From contig CAIUHT010001302.1 in assembly GCA_903898975.1 (NCBI GenBank), positions 1-5,140 on the forward strand: DNA of 5,140 nucleotides, in the 5' to 3' direction. The notes beneath the pieces were generated by a model. It was given only the letters and a program-made list of their open reading frames with translations, had not been told where the DNA came from and did no database searches. Below are positions 1 through 5,140 of the stretch, piece after piece; position 1 is the stretch's first letter; each line of letters opens with the position of its first letter. The stretch is from an uncultured Planctomycetaceae bacterium. GTDB lineage: Bacteria > Planctomycetota > Planctomycetia > Planctomycetales > Planctomycetaceae. The position numbers were made by a program, and so were the translations under genes.

Positions 1-334
1 CGTCTTCAAAACCTGCCGACATCCAGACGCGGTCGAGTTGAACTTCGACCTTGGCCCGTCCCTCGGCATCCAGCTCGAGCACTCGGAAGGTGCGCTGCAC
101 CTTGGTCTGATTGATGGCCACCTGCTTGGCCGTCGATTGCTGGCTGGTGATCCGCGAATCCTGGGTGATCTGGTACGTCACCTTCTGACCGGGAGCGAAC
201 TTGAAGGCGAGCTGGTGCTTCTGGGCGGTGGCGGGAGTCTCGGGCGGAGCGGCGTGCGCCGTCAGCGTGCAGGCCAGTGTCAGGCAGGCCCAGGCCATCC
301 CTCGAGTCAGCAGATCTTGGCGGTTCTGGTTCAT
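1..334 (-). CDS. Secreted hypothetical protein, N-terminal part (runs off left edge)
   Basis: An open frame begins at ATG 334-332 and continues without a stop to the left edge, giving 111 complete codons. The product starts MNQNRQDLLTRG, followed by a hydrophobic stretch (about residues 13-26) and a likely signal peptidase I site AHA|A near residue 28. No good lipobox is present, because the cysteines at about residues 17 and 22 lack the right preceding residues. The mature part includes FKFAPGQKVTYQITQDSRIT and then alternating polar/hydrophobic segments such as QRTFRVLELDAEGRAKVEVQ, which suggest beta strands. This resembles planctomycete secreted proteins of the DUF6263-like type, but that is recollection of family style, not a search. 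A GAGGGAA ribosome-binding site lies 9 bases upstream, supporting this start. The frame has typical GC-rich codon use. Function is unknown. The gene is separated from its upstream neighbour by 425 bases, so it probably has its own promoter. Confidence 0.8.
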   Translation of the reverse strand, partial: MNQNRQDLLTRGMAWACLTLACTLTAHAAPPETPATAQKHQLAFKFAPGQKVTYQITQDSRITSQQSTAKQVAINQTKVQRTFRVLELDAEGRAKVEVQLDRVWMSAGFED

Positions 335-343
335 GAGATCGAG

Positions 344-350
344 TTCCCTC
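344..350 (-). promoter_or_regulatory. Ribosome-binding site GAGGGAA for the secreted protein
   Basis: On the minus strand GAGGGAA is followed by nine bases and then ATG at 334. Spacing and purine content fit a Shine-Dalgarno site. It selects ATG 334 over the in-frame methionine at residue 13 (MAWACL), which would remove the start of the signal peptide. Confidence 0.6.
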
Positions 351-386
351 TCGAACTGGGTTGCGGGGCCCTTCAGCTCCCGGCCG

Positions 387-396
387 ATTCCGGAAT
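387..396. promoter_or_regulatory. Perfect 10-bp palindrome ATTCCGGAAT
   Basis: ATTCCGGAAT is fully self-complementary, and the flanks CCG on the left and TCGG on the right extend the symmetry imperfectly. It lies 53-62 bases upstream of the secreted gene's ATG, where an operator or leader hairpin would be plausible. No regulator is assigned, and 10-bp palindromes do arise by chance. Confidence 0.3.
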
Positions 397-429
397 GTCG
401 GACGTTCCGCAAAAGCTAGCACAGCCCGA

Positions 430-451
430 GAAACCGGGGGAGACCAGTTTC
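430..451 (-). promoter_or_regulatory. RNA hairpin, 8-bp stem with one G-U pair
   Basis: On the minus strand GAAACTGG pairs with CCGGTTTC around a six-base loop. The one non-Watson-Crick position is a G-U wobble if the minus strand is transcribed but an A-C mismatch if the plus strand is, so the structure favours minus-strand RNA. No T-run follows closely, so it is not a standard intrinsic terminator. It sits 96-117 bases upstream of the secreted gene's start, beside a DNA palindrome. Confidence 0.35.
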
Positions 452-457
452 GCGACC

Positions 458-471
458 GTGACCCTGGTCAC
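458..471. promoter_or_regulatory. Perfect inverted repeat GTGACC-CT-GGTCAC (possible operator)
   Basis: Two 6-bp arms match perfectly around a 2-base centre. This is the geometry of a site bound by a dimeric transcription factor. It lies 124-137 bases upstream of the secreted gene's ATG and abuts the G-rich tract. The sequence shows only the symmetry. Binding, and which protein would bind, are inference. Confidence 0.4.
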
Positions 472-540
472 CCGTCCCCCCGTTTGGCCCCCCCCCTGCC
501 CTGCCCTTACGCCCCCGCCCTGCCCTGGCGGCCCCGCCCC
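471..540 (-). other. G-rich tract, potential G-quadruplex on the minus strand
   Basis: On the plus strand there are ten runs of three or more C at 471-473, 476-481, 488-496 (nine C), 499-501, 504-506, 512-516, 518-520, 523-525, 532-535 and 537-540. All gaps between runs are 1-6 bases. The minus strand therefore carries ten G-runs that satisfy the usual G3+N1-7 quadruplex pattern several times over. The minus strand is the sense strand of both flanking genes, so the structure could form in the MEKHLA transcript tail or in a long leader of the secreted gene. Folding and function are not shown by sequence alone. Confidence 0.55.
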
Positions 541-759
541 GCCGCCAACAACCGCAGGGGCGCCGGCCCCGTGGACCGAGGCCCGCTGGCACGTGGAGCG
601 CGAACGGGCAACTGTCACACGTTAAGCCAGCGGGCGGCGGTTCGGGCTTTGGCTGGCTCGGTGGAACCGCAGGAACGTGAGGACCGCCAGCAACACCGGC
701 GGAACGCTGTCTGCGGGAGAGTTGTTGGCCCAGGCCAACTCGTTGCCCGCGTCGCGCAG

Positions 760-1290
760 TTACCCGGGTTGCCCGCTCCCGGCGGCGTCGGGGAGGGGCG
801 TCCACTGGGCGAATGTCGCTGCCTGTCCCGCCAGCTCTCCCCGGGCATCGCGCAGGTTCCAGACAATCGCCTGCTCAATCAGGAACCGACGACCCGTGCG
901 GGAGACGCGAATTCCGCGATAGTCGTCGACGTAGCCCTGCTCGCGGGTTCGCTGCAGCAGCCTGGCCCGCTCGTCGCGATGCAGCGGTTCGGCGGTCAGT
1001 CGGGAGGGGGTGGCCAGCAGTTGCGACAGCGTCATCTCCCAGAGATCGAGCGCGGTACGATTGCCGTAGCACAGCACCGGATCGGCCTCCAATCCGTGGG
1101 CGACCACCACCCGCGGCGCTTCGAACAGCCGCTGGGCGACCTCGGTGTCCGACCCTGCCCGCGAAATCAACTCTGCGCCCAGCCAGTGACGGTAGGAATC
1201 GAGAATCAGCCGACTGCGCTCGACCCACAGGGCACTCTCCCAGGGAGCCCGTTCAGAAAAGATCCCGGTCCGCCGGTCCACACCGTCCAT
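760..1290 (-). CDS. Stand-alone MEKHLA-domain protein (PAS-like, putative sensor)
   Basis: The 176-residue product is almost entirely one MEKHLA domain (about residues 22-164). Conserved-looking blocks in order are LILDSYRHWLG (28-38), VVVAHGLEADPVLCYGNRTA (61-80), LWEM (83-86), TPSRLTAEPLHRDERARLL (94-112), GYVDDYRGIRVSRTGRRF (119-136) and VWNL then GQAATF (143-160). MEKHLA is a PAS-related domain known from plant HD-ZIP III C-termini and from small bacterial proteins. Its ligand is not established. No HTH, kinase or transmembrane segment is present, so the protein is probably cytoplasmic. I chose ATG 1290 because a GAGAGA sequence (1300-1295) precedes it by four bases and because family members begin shortly before the LDSYRHW block. 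The frame is open 35 codons further upstream to 1395, but that extension is Arg/Val-rich and unlike the family. The start is 224 bases after the PSD1 gene stop. Confidence 0.85.
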   Translation of the reverse strand: MDGVDRRTGIFSERAPWESALWVERSRLILDSYRHWLGAELISRAGSDTEVAQRLFEAPRVVVAHGLEADPVLCYGNRTALDLWEMTLSQLLATPSRLTAEPLHRDERARLLQRTREQGYVDDYRGIRVSRTGRRFLIEQAIVWNLRDARGELAGQAATFAQWTPLPDAAGSGQPG

Positions 1291-1331
1291 CGCGTCTCTC
1301 TGTCGAATGACACACTGTCGATTTTCACACG

Positions 1332-1368
1332 GCCGTCTCACCCCGACGGTCAACACCATCGAGACGGC
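1332..1368. repeat. Inverted repeat GCCGTCTC / GAGACGGC
   Basis: Perfect 8-bp arms at 1332-1339 and 1361-1368 are separated by 21 bases. A competing smaller hairpin, CCGTC/GACGG (1333-1337 and 1345-1349), uses the same left arm. The element lies 42-78 bases upstream of the MEKHLA start and could be an operator or leader structure. The long loop makes a strong RNA hairpin doubtful. Confidence 0.35.
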
Positions 1369-1383
1369 TCGCTGTCGCACGTG

Positions 1384-1447
1384 GCCGGCGCTCAAGGTCG
1401 CCGGCGCTCAGAGCTGCCAGCGCCCCACGTGGCCAGCGTCATGCGGT
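1384..1447. repeat. Four tandem 16-base units beginning GCC(G/A)GCG
   Basis: The 7-base core GCC(G/A)GCG recurs at 1384, 1400, 1416 and 1432, exactly 16 bases apart each time. The first two units share 11 identical leading bases (GCCGGCGCTCA), and the third and fourth carry GCCAGCG. CACGTG precedes the first unit (1378-1383) and ends the third (1426-1431). The period is not a multiple of three, which argues against coding. The array occupies the gap between the PSD1 stop (1515) and the MEKHLA start (1290). It could be a slippage-derived remnant or repeated protein-binding sites. Confidence 0.5.
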
Positions 1448-1477
1448 CCCGCCGCCACACCCGCCTTGCCCCCCTCG

Positions 1478-1493
1478 ACTCACCGCGGGGAGT
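1478..1493. repeat. Imperfect palindrome just after the PSD1 gene stop
   Basis: ACTC-A-CCGCGG-G-GAGT is symmetric except for one base pair, centred on CCGCGG. It lies 22-37 bases downstream of the PSCyt2/PSD1 stop codon. It could fold in the transcript tail, but the loop would be tight and no T-run follows, so calling it a terminator is not justified. Confidence 0.25.
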
Positions 1494-1514
1494 GCGTCGC
1501 AGCCACGCCAGTCA

Positions 1515-4109
1515 TCACCGCAGGTAGCGGAAATCGAGCGAGTTGACCAGCACCTGCAGCAACCAGAGCCAGCGGGCGTCTGCAGCGGGGTTGTCGAGTC
1601 TCTCGAACGCGCTCCGCAGGGCCAGGCGTTCGGTCGGCGTGGGCTCGCGCCCCCACAGGCGATGACACGCGCGGTTGAGTCCGCCGTCGAGGTCCGCGCC
1701 CGCCTCGGCGGCCAGCTGCGCTGCAAAGACCTTCAGGCGGGCCTCCACGAACGGATCATTCAGCAGCGCCAGGGCCTGCGGGGCGACGGTGCTGGCATTG
1801 CGGGCCCCCACCACCCGGCTGGAATCGACGCAGTCGAACACCTCGACCAGGCGCGGGGTGGAATTGCGGAACTGGGGCAGGTACAGGCTGCGACGGCGGA
1901 TGGTGTCGGCCTGGAAGCCATAGTCCGACTCGGGGAGCCGGTCGAAGCCCGGACCACGCATTTCCCCCGACAATTCTCCGGTGGCCCACAGCAGGCTGTC
2001 GCGAAGCTCCTCGGCTTCCAGCCGCCGGGGCTGCCGCCGGGCCCAGAGACGGTTTTCGGGATCCTCTTGCCAGACCTCGGCCGGGACCTCGCTCGACCGG
2101 GCATACGCCGCAGAGAGCACAATCTGCCTGACCAGCCACTTGGTCGACTGCCCACTCGCGAGGAACCCAACCGCCAGCTCATCGAGCAGGGCGGGATTAC
2201 TGGGGGGCGTTCCGGTGGTGCCGAAGTTGTCGACCGAGGCGACCAGTCCGCGGCCCATCAACCAGCCCCAGGCCCGATTGACATAGACCCGGGGGGGCAG
2301 CGGGTTGGCCGGGTCGGTCAGCCACGCGGCCAACTCGCGTCGGCCACTCGAGCCGGGAGGAATCGCGAGCGGCTGAGGCGTGCCCGTGCTCGAAACAAAC
2401 AGGGGGACACCCCTGGCAACCACCGGGCCCAGTGTCAGGACACTGCCCCGCAGGTGAATGGGGAGATCGGCGGCGTCGGGCTGTTCCAGCACGGTCATGA
2501 CCTTGGGGCGCCCGGCGAGATCGGCCTGCGCGGCCTTGAGAGCCTGCTCGGCCTGGGTGACGCGACCCCGCAGCGCCTGCCGCTGTTCGTCGGTGACCGT
2601 CGGGACAGCGGACGCCGGTGGCGGATCGACGGCATCGACCGGGAGAAACTGGACGGCGTCGGCCACCACATGACCCGGCGCGTTGGCGGTGCCCACCAAC
2701 ACGTGCCCGGCCCCGTTGGCCTCGAATCGATGTCGGCCCAGCGAGATGAACAGGCGCTCGATGGGTGGGGGCTGCCGCTGGTCGATCTCGACCGTCCGCT
2801 CGCCATCGGCGCTGAAGATCGTGACCGGGGCCCGGGCGGTGCGATTGTCGCCCGGCGTGTAGGCCAGCCGCACTTCATACTCACCGGCCACCTTCAGTTC
2901 AGGCTGGAACGTGAGCGACTTCTCTCCCTTGCGGGCGTCGAGATCGTGCAGGTAACCCCGCCCGACGAACGGCTTGACCGAGCTGGATTGCCGCCACTCG
3001 CCCACTTTCTTCGCCTGTTCGTCATCGACCACCACACCGGGCAGAGAGGCGACGGGGACCATCTCTTTCGACTCGGCTCCTCCCGTCGCGGCGGCCAGCA
3101 GTTTCTTGGCCTCGGCCAACTCGGCCTGCCGGGTTTTCACGACCTGTTCCCGCCGCTGCCACTCGGCCTCTTCGTCCGCGGCGAGGGGCAGGGGAACTTC
3201 CAGCCACTTCGAGACGTTTTCGTGGGCGAGGGCCCGCGCCCCCTTCAGGATGCCCGCCAGTCCGTAGTAGTCGCTGGTCGAGACCGGGTCGAACTTGTGG
3301 TCGTGGCAGCGGGCACACGCCAGGGTCTGTCCCAGCAGCGCGGTTCCCAACCAGTCGATCTGGTCGTCCACCACGTCCATTTCGAGCTGTTTCTTGTCCT
3401 GCTCTTCGAGATTCGTGTTGCCCAGCATCAGCACTGTCGTGGCAATCAGCCGTCGCTGCCGCTCTTCAAGCGTCCCACCCTCCAGCAGATCTCCCGCGAT
3501 CTGTTCGGTCACGAACTGGTTGTAAGGGAGGTCGTGGTTGAAGCTGTCGACCACGTAGTCGCGGTAGCGCCAGGCGTGGGGGAACACAAAGCCGCGGAGG
3601 GTCAGCGACTCGGCGAAGCGGGACAGATCGAGCCAATGTCGGCCCCAGCGTTGACCGAACCGCGGATCGGCCAGCAGTCGCTCGACAAGCCGGGGGAGCG
3701 CGTCGGGAGCCTCTTCTGCGACGAAGGCCCGCTGTTCTTCCGGATCGGGAGGGAGTCCCCACAGATCGAAATGCAGGCGTCGAAACAGGGCCCCGCGATC
3801 GACCGGCCCGGCAGGCTCAATGCCGGCCCTCTCGAACTCCACCTGCAGGTGGGCATCGATGGCCGATTCCAGCCGCACCGCACCGTTGGGCCGCGGCACC
3901 GCATTCCTGGCGAGCGGGCGGTAGGCCCAATGCGGCGAGGGCTCTTCCGCCCGCAGTTCCGGCCAGATGCCGAACCTCATCAGTGCGACCAGCAGCAGCC
4001 AGGCAACCCAAGGGCGTCGTGCCCAAGTGGCCGACTGCCACTCTCGCGCGGTTGGGCGCTGCGGAGAGAAGCGAGCTGGCTGAGGTCGCGCCGGCCGGTT
4101 GTTTTGCAT
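1515..4109 (-). CDS. Exported PSCyt2 (DUF1549) - golvesin-like - PSD1 (DUF1553) protein
   Basis: The 864-residue product is a characteristic planctomycete protein. After a basic N-region comes a hydrophobic stretch WVAWLLLVALMRFGIW (34-49) and a possible cleavage site LRA|EE near residue 54, so it is probably exported or membrane-anchored. DUF1549 (about 81-293) has FRRLHFDLWGLPPDP, the RWGRHWLDLSRFAES block and CARCHDHKFDP (265-275), a CxxCH motif that could bind haem or metal. A helical, charged linker (about 313-343) leads to a beta-rich module (358-490: VVVDDEQAKKVGEW ... GHVVADAVQFLP) resembling the golvesin/xanthan-lyase carbohydrate-binding type. A second helix (506-533) precedes DUF1553 (about 588-864), which has RRELAAWLTDP, RVYVNRAWGWLMGRGLV, NFGTTGTPPSNPALLDELA and the terminal NSLDFRYL. 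No N-terminal PSCyt1 cytochrome domain is present. Biochemical function is unproven in this family. Involvement in polysaccharide degradation has been suggested. ATG 4109 was chosen for its GAGG site. ATG 4133 and GTG 4160 are in-frame alternatives. Confidence 0.93.
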   Translation of the reverse strand: MQNNRPARPQPARFSPQRPTAREWQSATWARRPWVAWLLLVALMRFGIWPELRAEEPSPHWAYRPLARNAVPRPNGAVRLESAIDAHLQVEFERAGIEPAGPVDRGALFRRLHFDLWGLPPDPEEQRAFVAEEAPDALPRLVERLLADPRFGQRWGRHWLDLSRFAESLTLRGFVFPHAWRYRDYVVDSFNHDLPYNQFVTEQIAGDLLEGGTLEERQRRLIATTVLMLGNTNLEEQDKKQLEMDVVDDQIDWLGTALLGQTLACARCHDHKFDPVSTSDYYGLAGILKGARALAHENVSKWLEVPLPLAADEEAEWQRREQVVKTRQAELAEAKKLLAAATGGAESKEMVPVASLPGVVVDDEQAKKVGEWRQSSSVKPFVGRGYLHDLDARKGEKSLTFQPELKVAGEYEVRLAYTPGDNRTARAPVTIFSADGERTVEIDQRQPPPIERLFISLGRHRFEANGAGHVLVGTANAPGHVVADAVQFLPVDAVDPPPASAVPTVTDEQRQALRGRVTQAEQALKAAQADLAGRPKVMTVLEQPDAADLPIHLRGSVLTLGPVVARGVPLFVSSTGTPQPLAIPPGSSGRRELAAWLTDPANPLPPRVYVNRAWGWLMGRGLVASVDNFGTTGTPPSNPALLDELAVGFLASGQSTKWLVRQIVLSAAYARSSEVPAEVWQEDPENRLWARRQPRRLEAEELRDSLLWATGELSGEMRGPGFDRLPESDYGFQADTIRRRSLYLPQFRNSTPRLVEVFDCVDSSRVVGARNASTVAPQALALLNDPFVEARLKVFAAQLAAEAGADLDGGLNRACHRLWGREPTPTERLALRSAFERLDNPAADARWLWLLQVLVNSLDFRYLR

Positions 4110-4118
4110 TGCTGTGCG

Positions 4119-4122
4119 CCTC
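4119..4122 (-). promoter_or_regulatory. Ribosome-binding site GAGG supporting start 4109
   Basis: GAGG on the minus strand is followed by nine bases and ATG 4109. The upstream in-frame ATG at 4133 and GTG at 4160 have no comparable purine-rich site at normal spacing, so 4109 is preferred. The choice affects only 8-17 residues ahead of the export signal. Confidence 0.4.
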
Positions 4123-4161
4123 GGCTTGTGCATCGCTCGTCTTCGGTCTGACGTCACCACT

Positions 4162-4190
4162 ACGCCGTTTTAAGCGGTCAGTAACGGCGT
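4162..4190 (-). terminator. Hairpin ACGCCGTT / AACGGCGT after the asparagine-synthase-like gene
   Basis: Perfect 8-bp arms at 4162-4169 and 4183-4190 flank a 13-base loop, beginning 16 bases after the upstream gene's stop codon. The position suits a 3'-end structure such as a terminator, attenuator or RNA-stability hairpin. No T-run follows on the minus strand (the next bases are AGTGGTGACG), so intrinsic termination would be weak. It also lies 53-81 bases upstream of the PSCyt2/PSD1 start and could act as a leader element for that gene. Confidence 0.4.
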
Positions 4191-4205
4191 CTGCCCCCGG
4201 GGCAC

Positions 4206-5140
4206 TCAGCGGGCGTACTCTTCGAGAAAGATCGAGCGATACGCCGAATGCTGTTCCGGGAACGAACGTGCCGCGATGCTCGCCTCGGCGACGCCGTGCT
4301 GAAACCGGCGTTTCGGAAACACCGGCATCGACAGGCCGGTCACCGCTTCGACCCCCCGTCGCACAATCTCGCCCTTCAAGGCATAGAGCCGCTCGTGATT
4401 CCAGTCGGTCAGCTCAATGAAGGGGATCCCCTCGGCGACTTCGATGACATTCGGCAGGGCGTAGGGGCTGAACCCTTCGAAGCCACAGGCCCGCGCGGGG
4501 GCCGACGTGCGGACATGCCCCCGCGATTGCCCCCCCGAGTACGTCAGCGAGTGCTTGATCGCCCCGACACCCCACCCCTCCTGGTACAGCATCGTGTTGT
4601 TCAGCACGCTGCGGATGGTCAGTTCGGGATTCTCTTCAATCGGGTAGTCCTTGAGGTTCTCATCCCCCCCGTCGCCATCGACCAGGTACCGCCAGTCGGG
4701 GTAGCGGTCGCGAATCGCCCGGCACAGCGCCAGTCCGGCGGTCGCCGACTGCACATCGAGCGGCTTGTAATCTTCGATCACGCGGATCGCGTCGCGCACA
4801 TTGAGGGCCGACTCGGGGACCTCGATGGTCTCAAGCAGGTACCCCAGGTCGAGGCGGTCGAGAAACTCGCGGGCCTGCCGGGCGTCGGCCCCACTTCCCG
4901 CGACCGAGAGGGTGAAGGCCTTGAGTCGGGCGGCACTCTGCCCGCGACTGAGCAGCAGGTGATAGAGCACCAGCAGCACCGAGCCACTGTCGACCCCCCC
5001 TGAAAAGAGAACTCCCAACGGTGCCGCCGGGTCGACGCGGTCGAGCCAGCCCGAGAGCGCCTGGGCCAGGCTGCCGATGTAGGCCTGGCCAATCTCGTCG
5101 AGATTGTGCGACAGGCGGTTGCGTTGCGGGTTGAAGTAGC
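4206..5140 (-). CDS. Asparagine-synthase-family ATP-dependent amide ligase, C-terminal part
   Basis: The frame is open from the right edge to TGA 4208-4206, giving 310 residues with the N-terminus missing. SGGVDSG (residues 46-52 of the fragment) is the pyrophosphatase-type ATP-binding loop of the asparagine synthase / N-type ATP pyrophosphatase fold. DGDGGDE (154-160) matches the later G-(E/D)-G-x-D-E signature of asparagine synthases. KRRFQHG (276-282) is in the place where AsnB-type enzymes have a lysine followed by F-x-x-G, and it may supply the catalytic lysine. The family adenylates a carboxylate and forms an amide. In AsnB this makes asparagine from aspartate with ammonia from a glutaminase domain that would lie outside this window. 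The segment between DGDGGDE and the lysine is unlike standard AsnB, so the substrate may differ, as in beta-lactam synthetase or peptide-tailoring homologues. The internal TTG at 5018 is not a credible start, because coding sequence (YFNPQRNRL...) continues to the edge. Confidence 0.85.
   Translation of the reverse strand, partial: YFNPQRNRLSHNLDEIGQAYIGSLAQALSGWLDRVDPAAPLGVLFSGGVDSGSVLLVLYHLLLSRGQSAARLKAFTLSVAGSGADARQAREFLDRLDLGYLLETIEVPESALNVRDAIRVIEDYKPLDVQSATAGLALCRAIRDRYPDWRYLVDGDGGDENLKDYPIEENPELTIRSVLNNTMLYQEGWGVGAIKHSLTYSGGQSRGHVRTSAPARACGFEGFSPYALPNVIEVAEGIPFIELTDWNHERLYALKGEIVRRGVEAVTGLSMPVFPKRRFQHGVAEASIAARSFPEQHSAYRSIFLEEYAR

Larger units (their letters stand above)
335..759. other. 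425-base intergenic region without a credible gene
   Basis: Frames on both strands were considered. The open frames here have low-complexity Pro/Gly/Arg-rich translations, no ribosome-binding site and no recognisable domain, so I read the region as non-coding. It holds, in minus-strand order, about 220 bases of ordinary sequence after the MEKHLA stop, a G-rich tract (540-471), a GTGACC palindrome (471-458), a hairpin (451-430), a GCTAGC hexamer (420-415), an ATTCCGGAAT palindrome (396-387) and the leader of the secreted gene. No clear sigma-70 -35/-10 pair was found, although a promoter for the secreted gene must lie here or upstream. Confidence 0.6.

Noticed and set aside
6..422. Minus-strand 138-codon frame at the left edge
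   Set aside because: It overlaps the secreted-protein gene in another frame. Its product is Arg/Pro/Ser-rich without a domain, whereas the overlapping frame has a signal peptide and ribosome-binding site.
411..425. -10-like TAGCTT upstream of the secreted gene
   Set aside because: It matches the consensus at three of six positions and has no recognisable -35 at 16-18 bases upstream.
1306..1321. GACA-CAC-TGTC mini-palindrome and repeated TGTCGA upstream of the MEKHLA start
   Set aside because: The arms are only four bases and the direct repeat six, within what is expected by chance in an intergenic stretch.
1321..1353. Sigma-70 promoter upstream of the MEKHLA gene (TTGACC with TGTGAA)
   Set aside because: TTGACC is a fair -35 match, but the best -10 at 18-base spacing matches only three of six consensus positions, too weak to report as a promoter.
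361..1527. Plus-strand open frame of about 388 codons across the MEKHLA gene
   Set aside because: It covers the intergenic region and the reverse of the MEKHLA gene, its translation is low-complexity Arg/Pro-rich, and no ribosome-binding site was seen.
3950..4010. Twin-arginine (Tat) export signal in the PSD1 protein (ARRPWVAW)
   Set aside because: An RR pair precedes the hydrophobic stretch, but the surrounding residues do not match S/T-R-R-x-F-L-K. A Sec signal or membrane anchor is the simpler reading.
1662..4151. Long plus-strand open frame of about 829 codons opposite the PSCyt2/PSD1 gene
   Set aside because: It lies antisense to a gene with clear domains, and its translation is rich in Gly/Arg/Gln with no recognisable motif. 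In GC-rich DNA the complement of a strongly biased coding frame often lacks stops.
4248..5003. Plus-strand 251-codon frame opposite the amide-ligase gene
   Set aside because: It is antisense to the conserved SGGVDSG/DGDGGDE-containing frame and has no recognisable features of its own.

Overview
The window is GC-rich DNA in which all four recognisable genes lie on the minus strand, so transcription runs from high to low coordinates. The clearest clue to the organism is a PSCyt2/PSD1 (DUF1549-DUF1553) protein with the motif CARCHDHKFDP. That family is expanded in Planctomycetota and relatives (Verrucomicrobiota, Lentisphaerota). A small MEKHLA-domain protein and a secreted hypothetical protein fit a GC-rich planctomycete chromosome. 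This assignment is inference from gene families, not from a marker gene.

Layout in the direction of transcription: (1) 5140-4206, the C-terminal 310 residues of an asparagine-synthase-family ATP-dependent amide ligase, whose N-terminus is outside the window; (2) a 96-base gap with a perfect 8-bp hairpin; (3) 4109-1515, an 864-residue exported PSCyt2-golvesin-like-PSD1 protein; (4) a 224-base gap with four 16-base tandem units and several inverted repeats; (5) 1290-760, a 176-residue stand-alone MEKHLA-domain protein; (6) a 425-base non-coding region with a very G-rich tract on the minus strand, a perfect GTGACC-CT-GGTCAC palindrome, a hairpin and an ATTCCGGAAT palindrome; (7) 334-1, the first 111 residues of a secreted hypothetical protein that runs off the left edge.

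No functional link between the genes is evident. The gaps of 96, 224 and 425 bases argue against one tight operon, although co-directionality allows read-through. The DUF1549-DUF1553 gene is not followed by the DUF1501 gene that usually accompanies it. I see no tRNA, rRNA, CRISPR array, insertion sequence or phage gene. The observations most worth following up are non-coding: the ten-run G-tract with adjoining palindromes upstream of the secreted gene, and the strictly 16-base-phased repeat between the PSD1 and MEKHLA genes. I found no convincing evidence of a wholly new multi-gene system.
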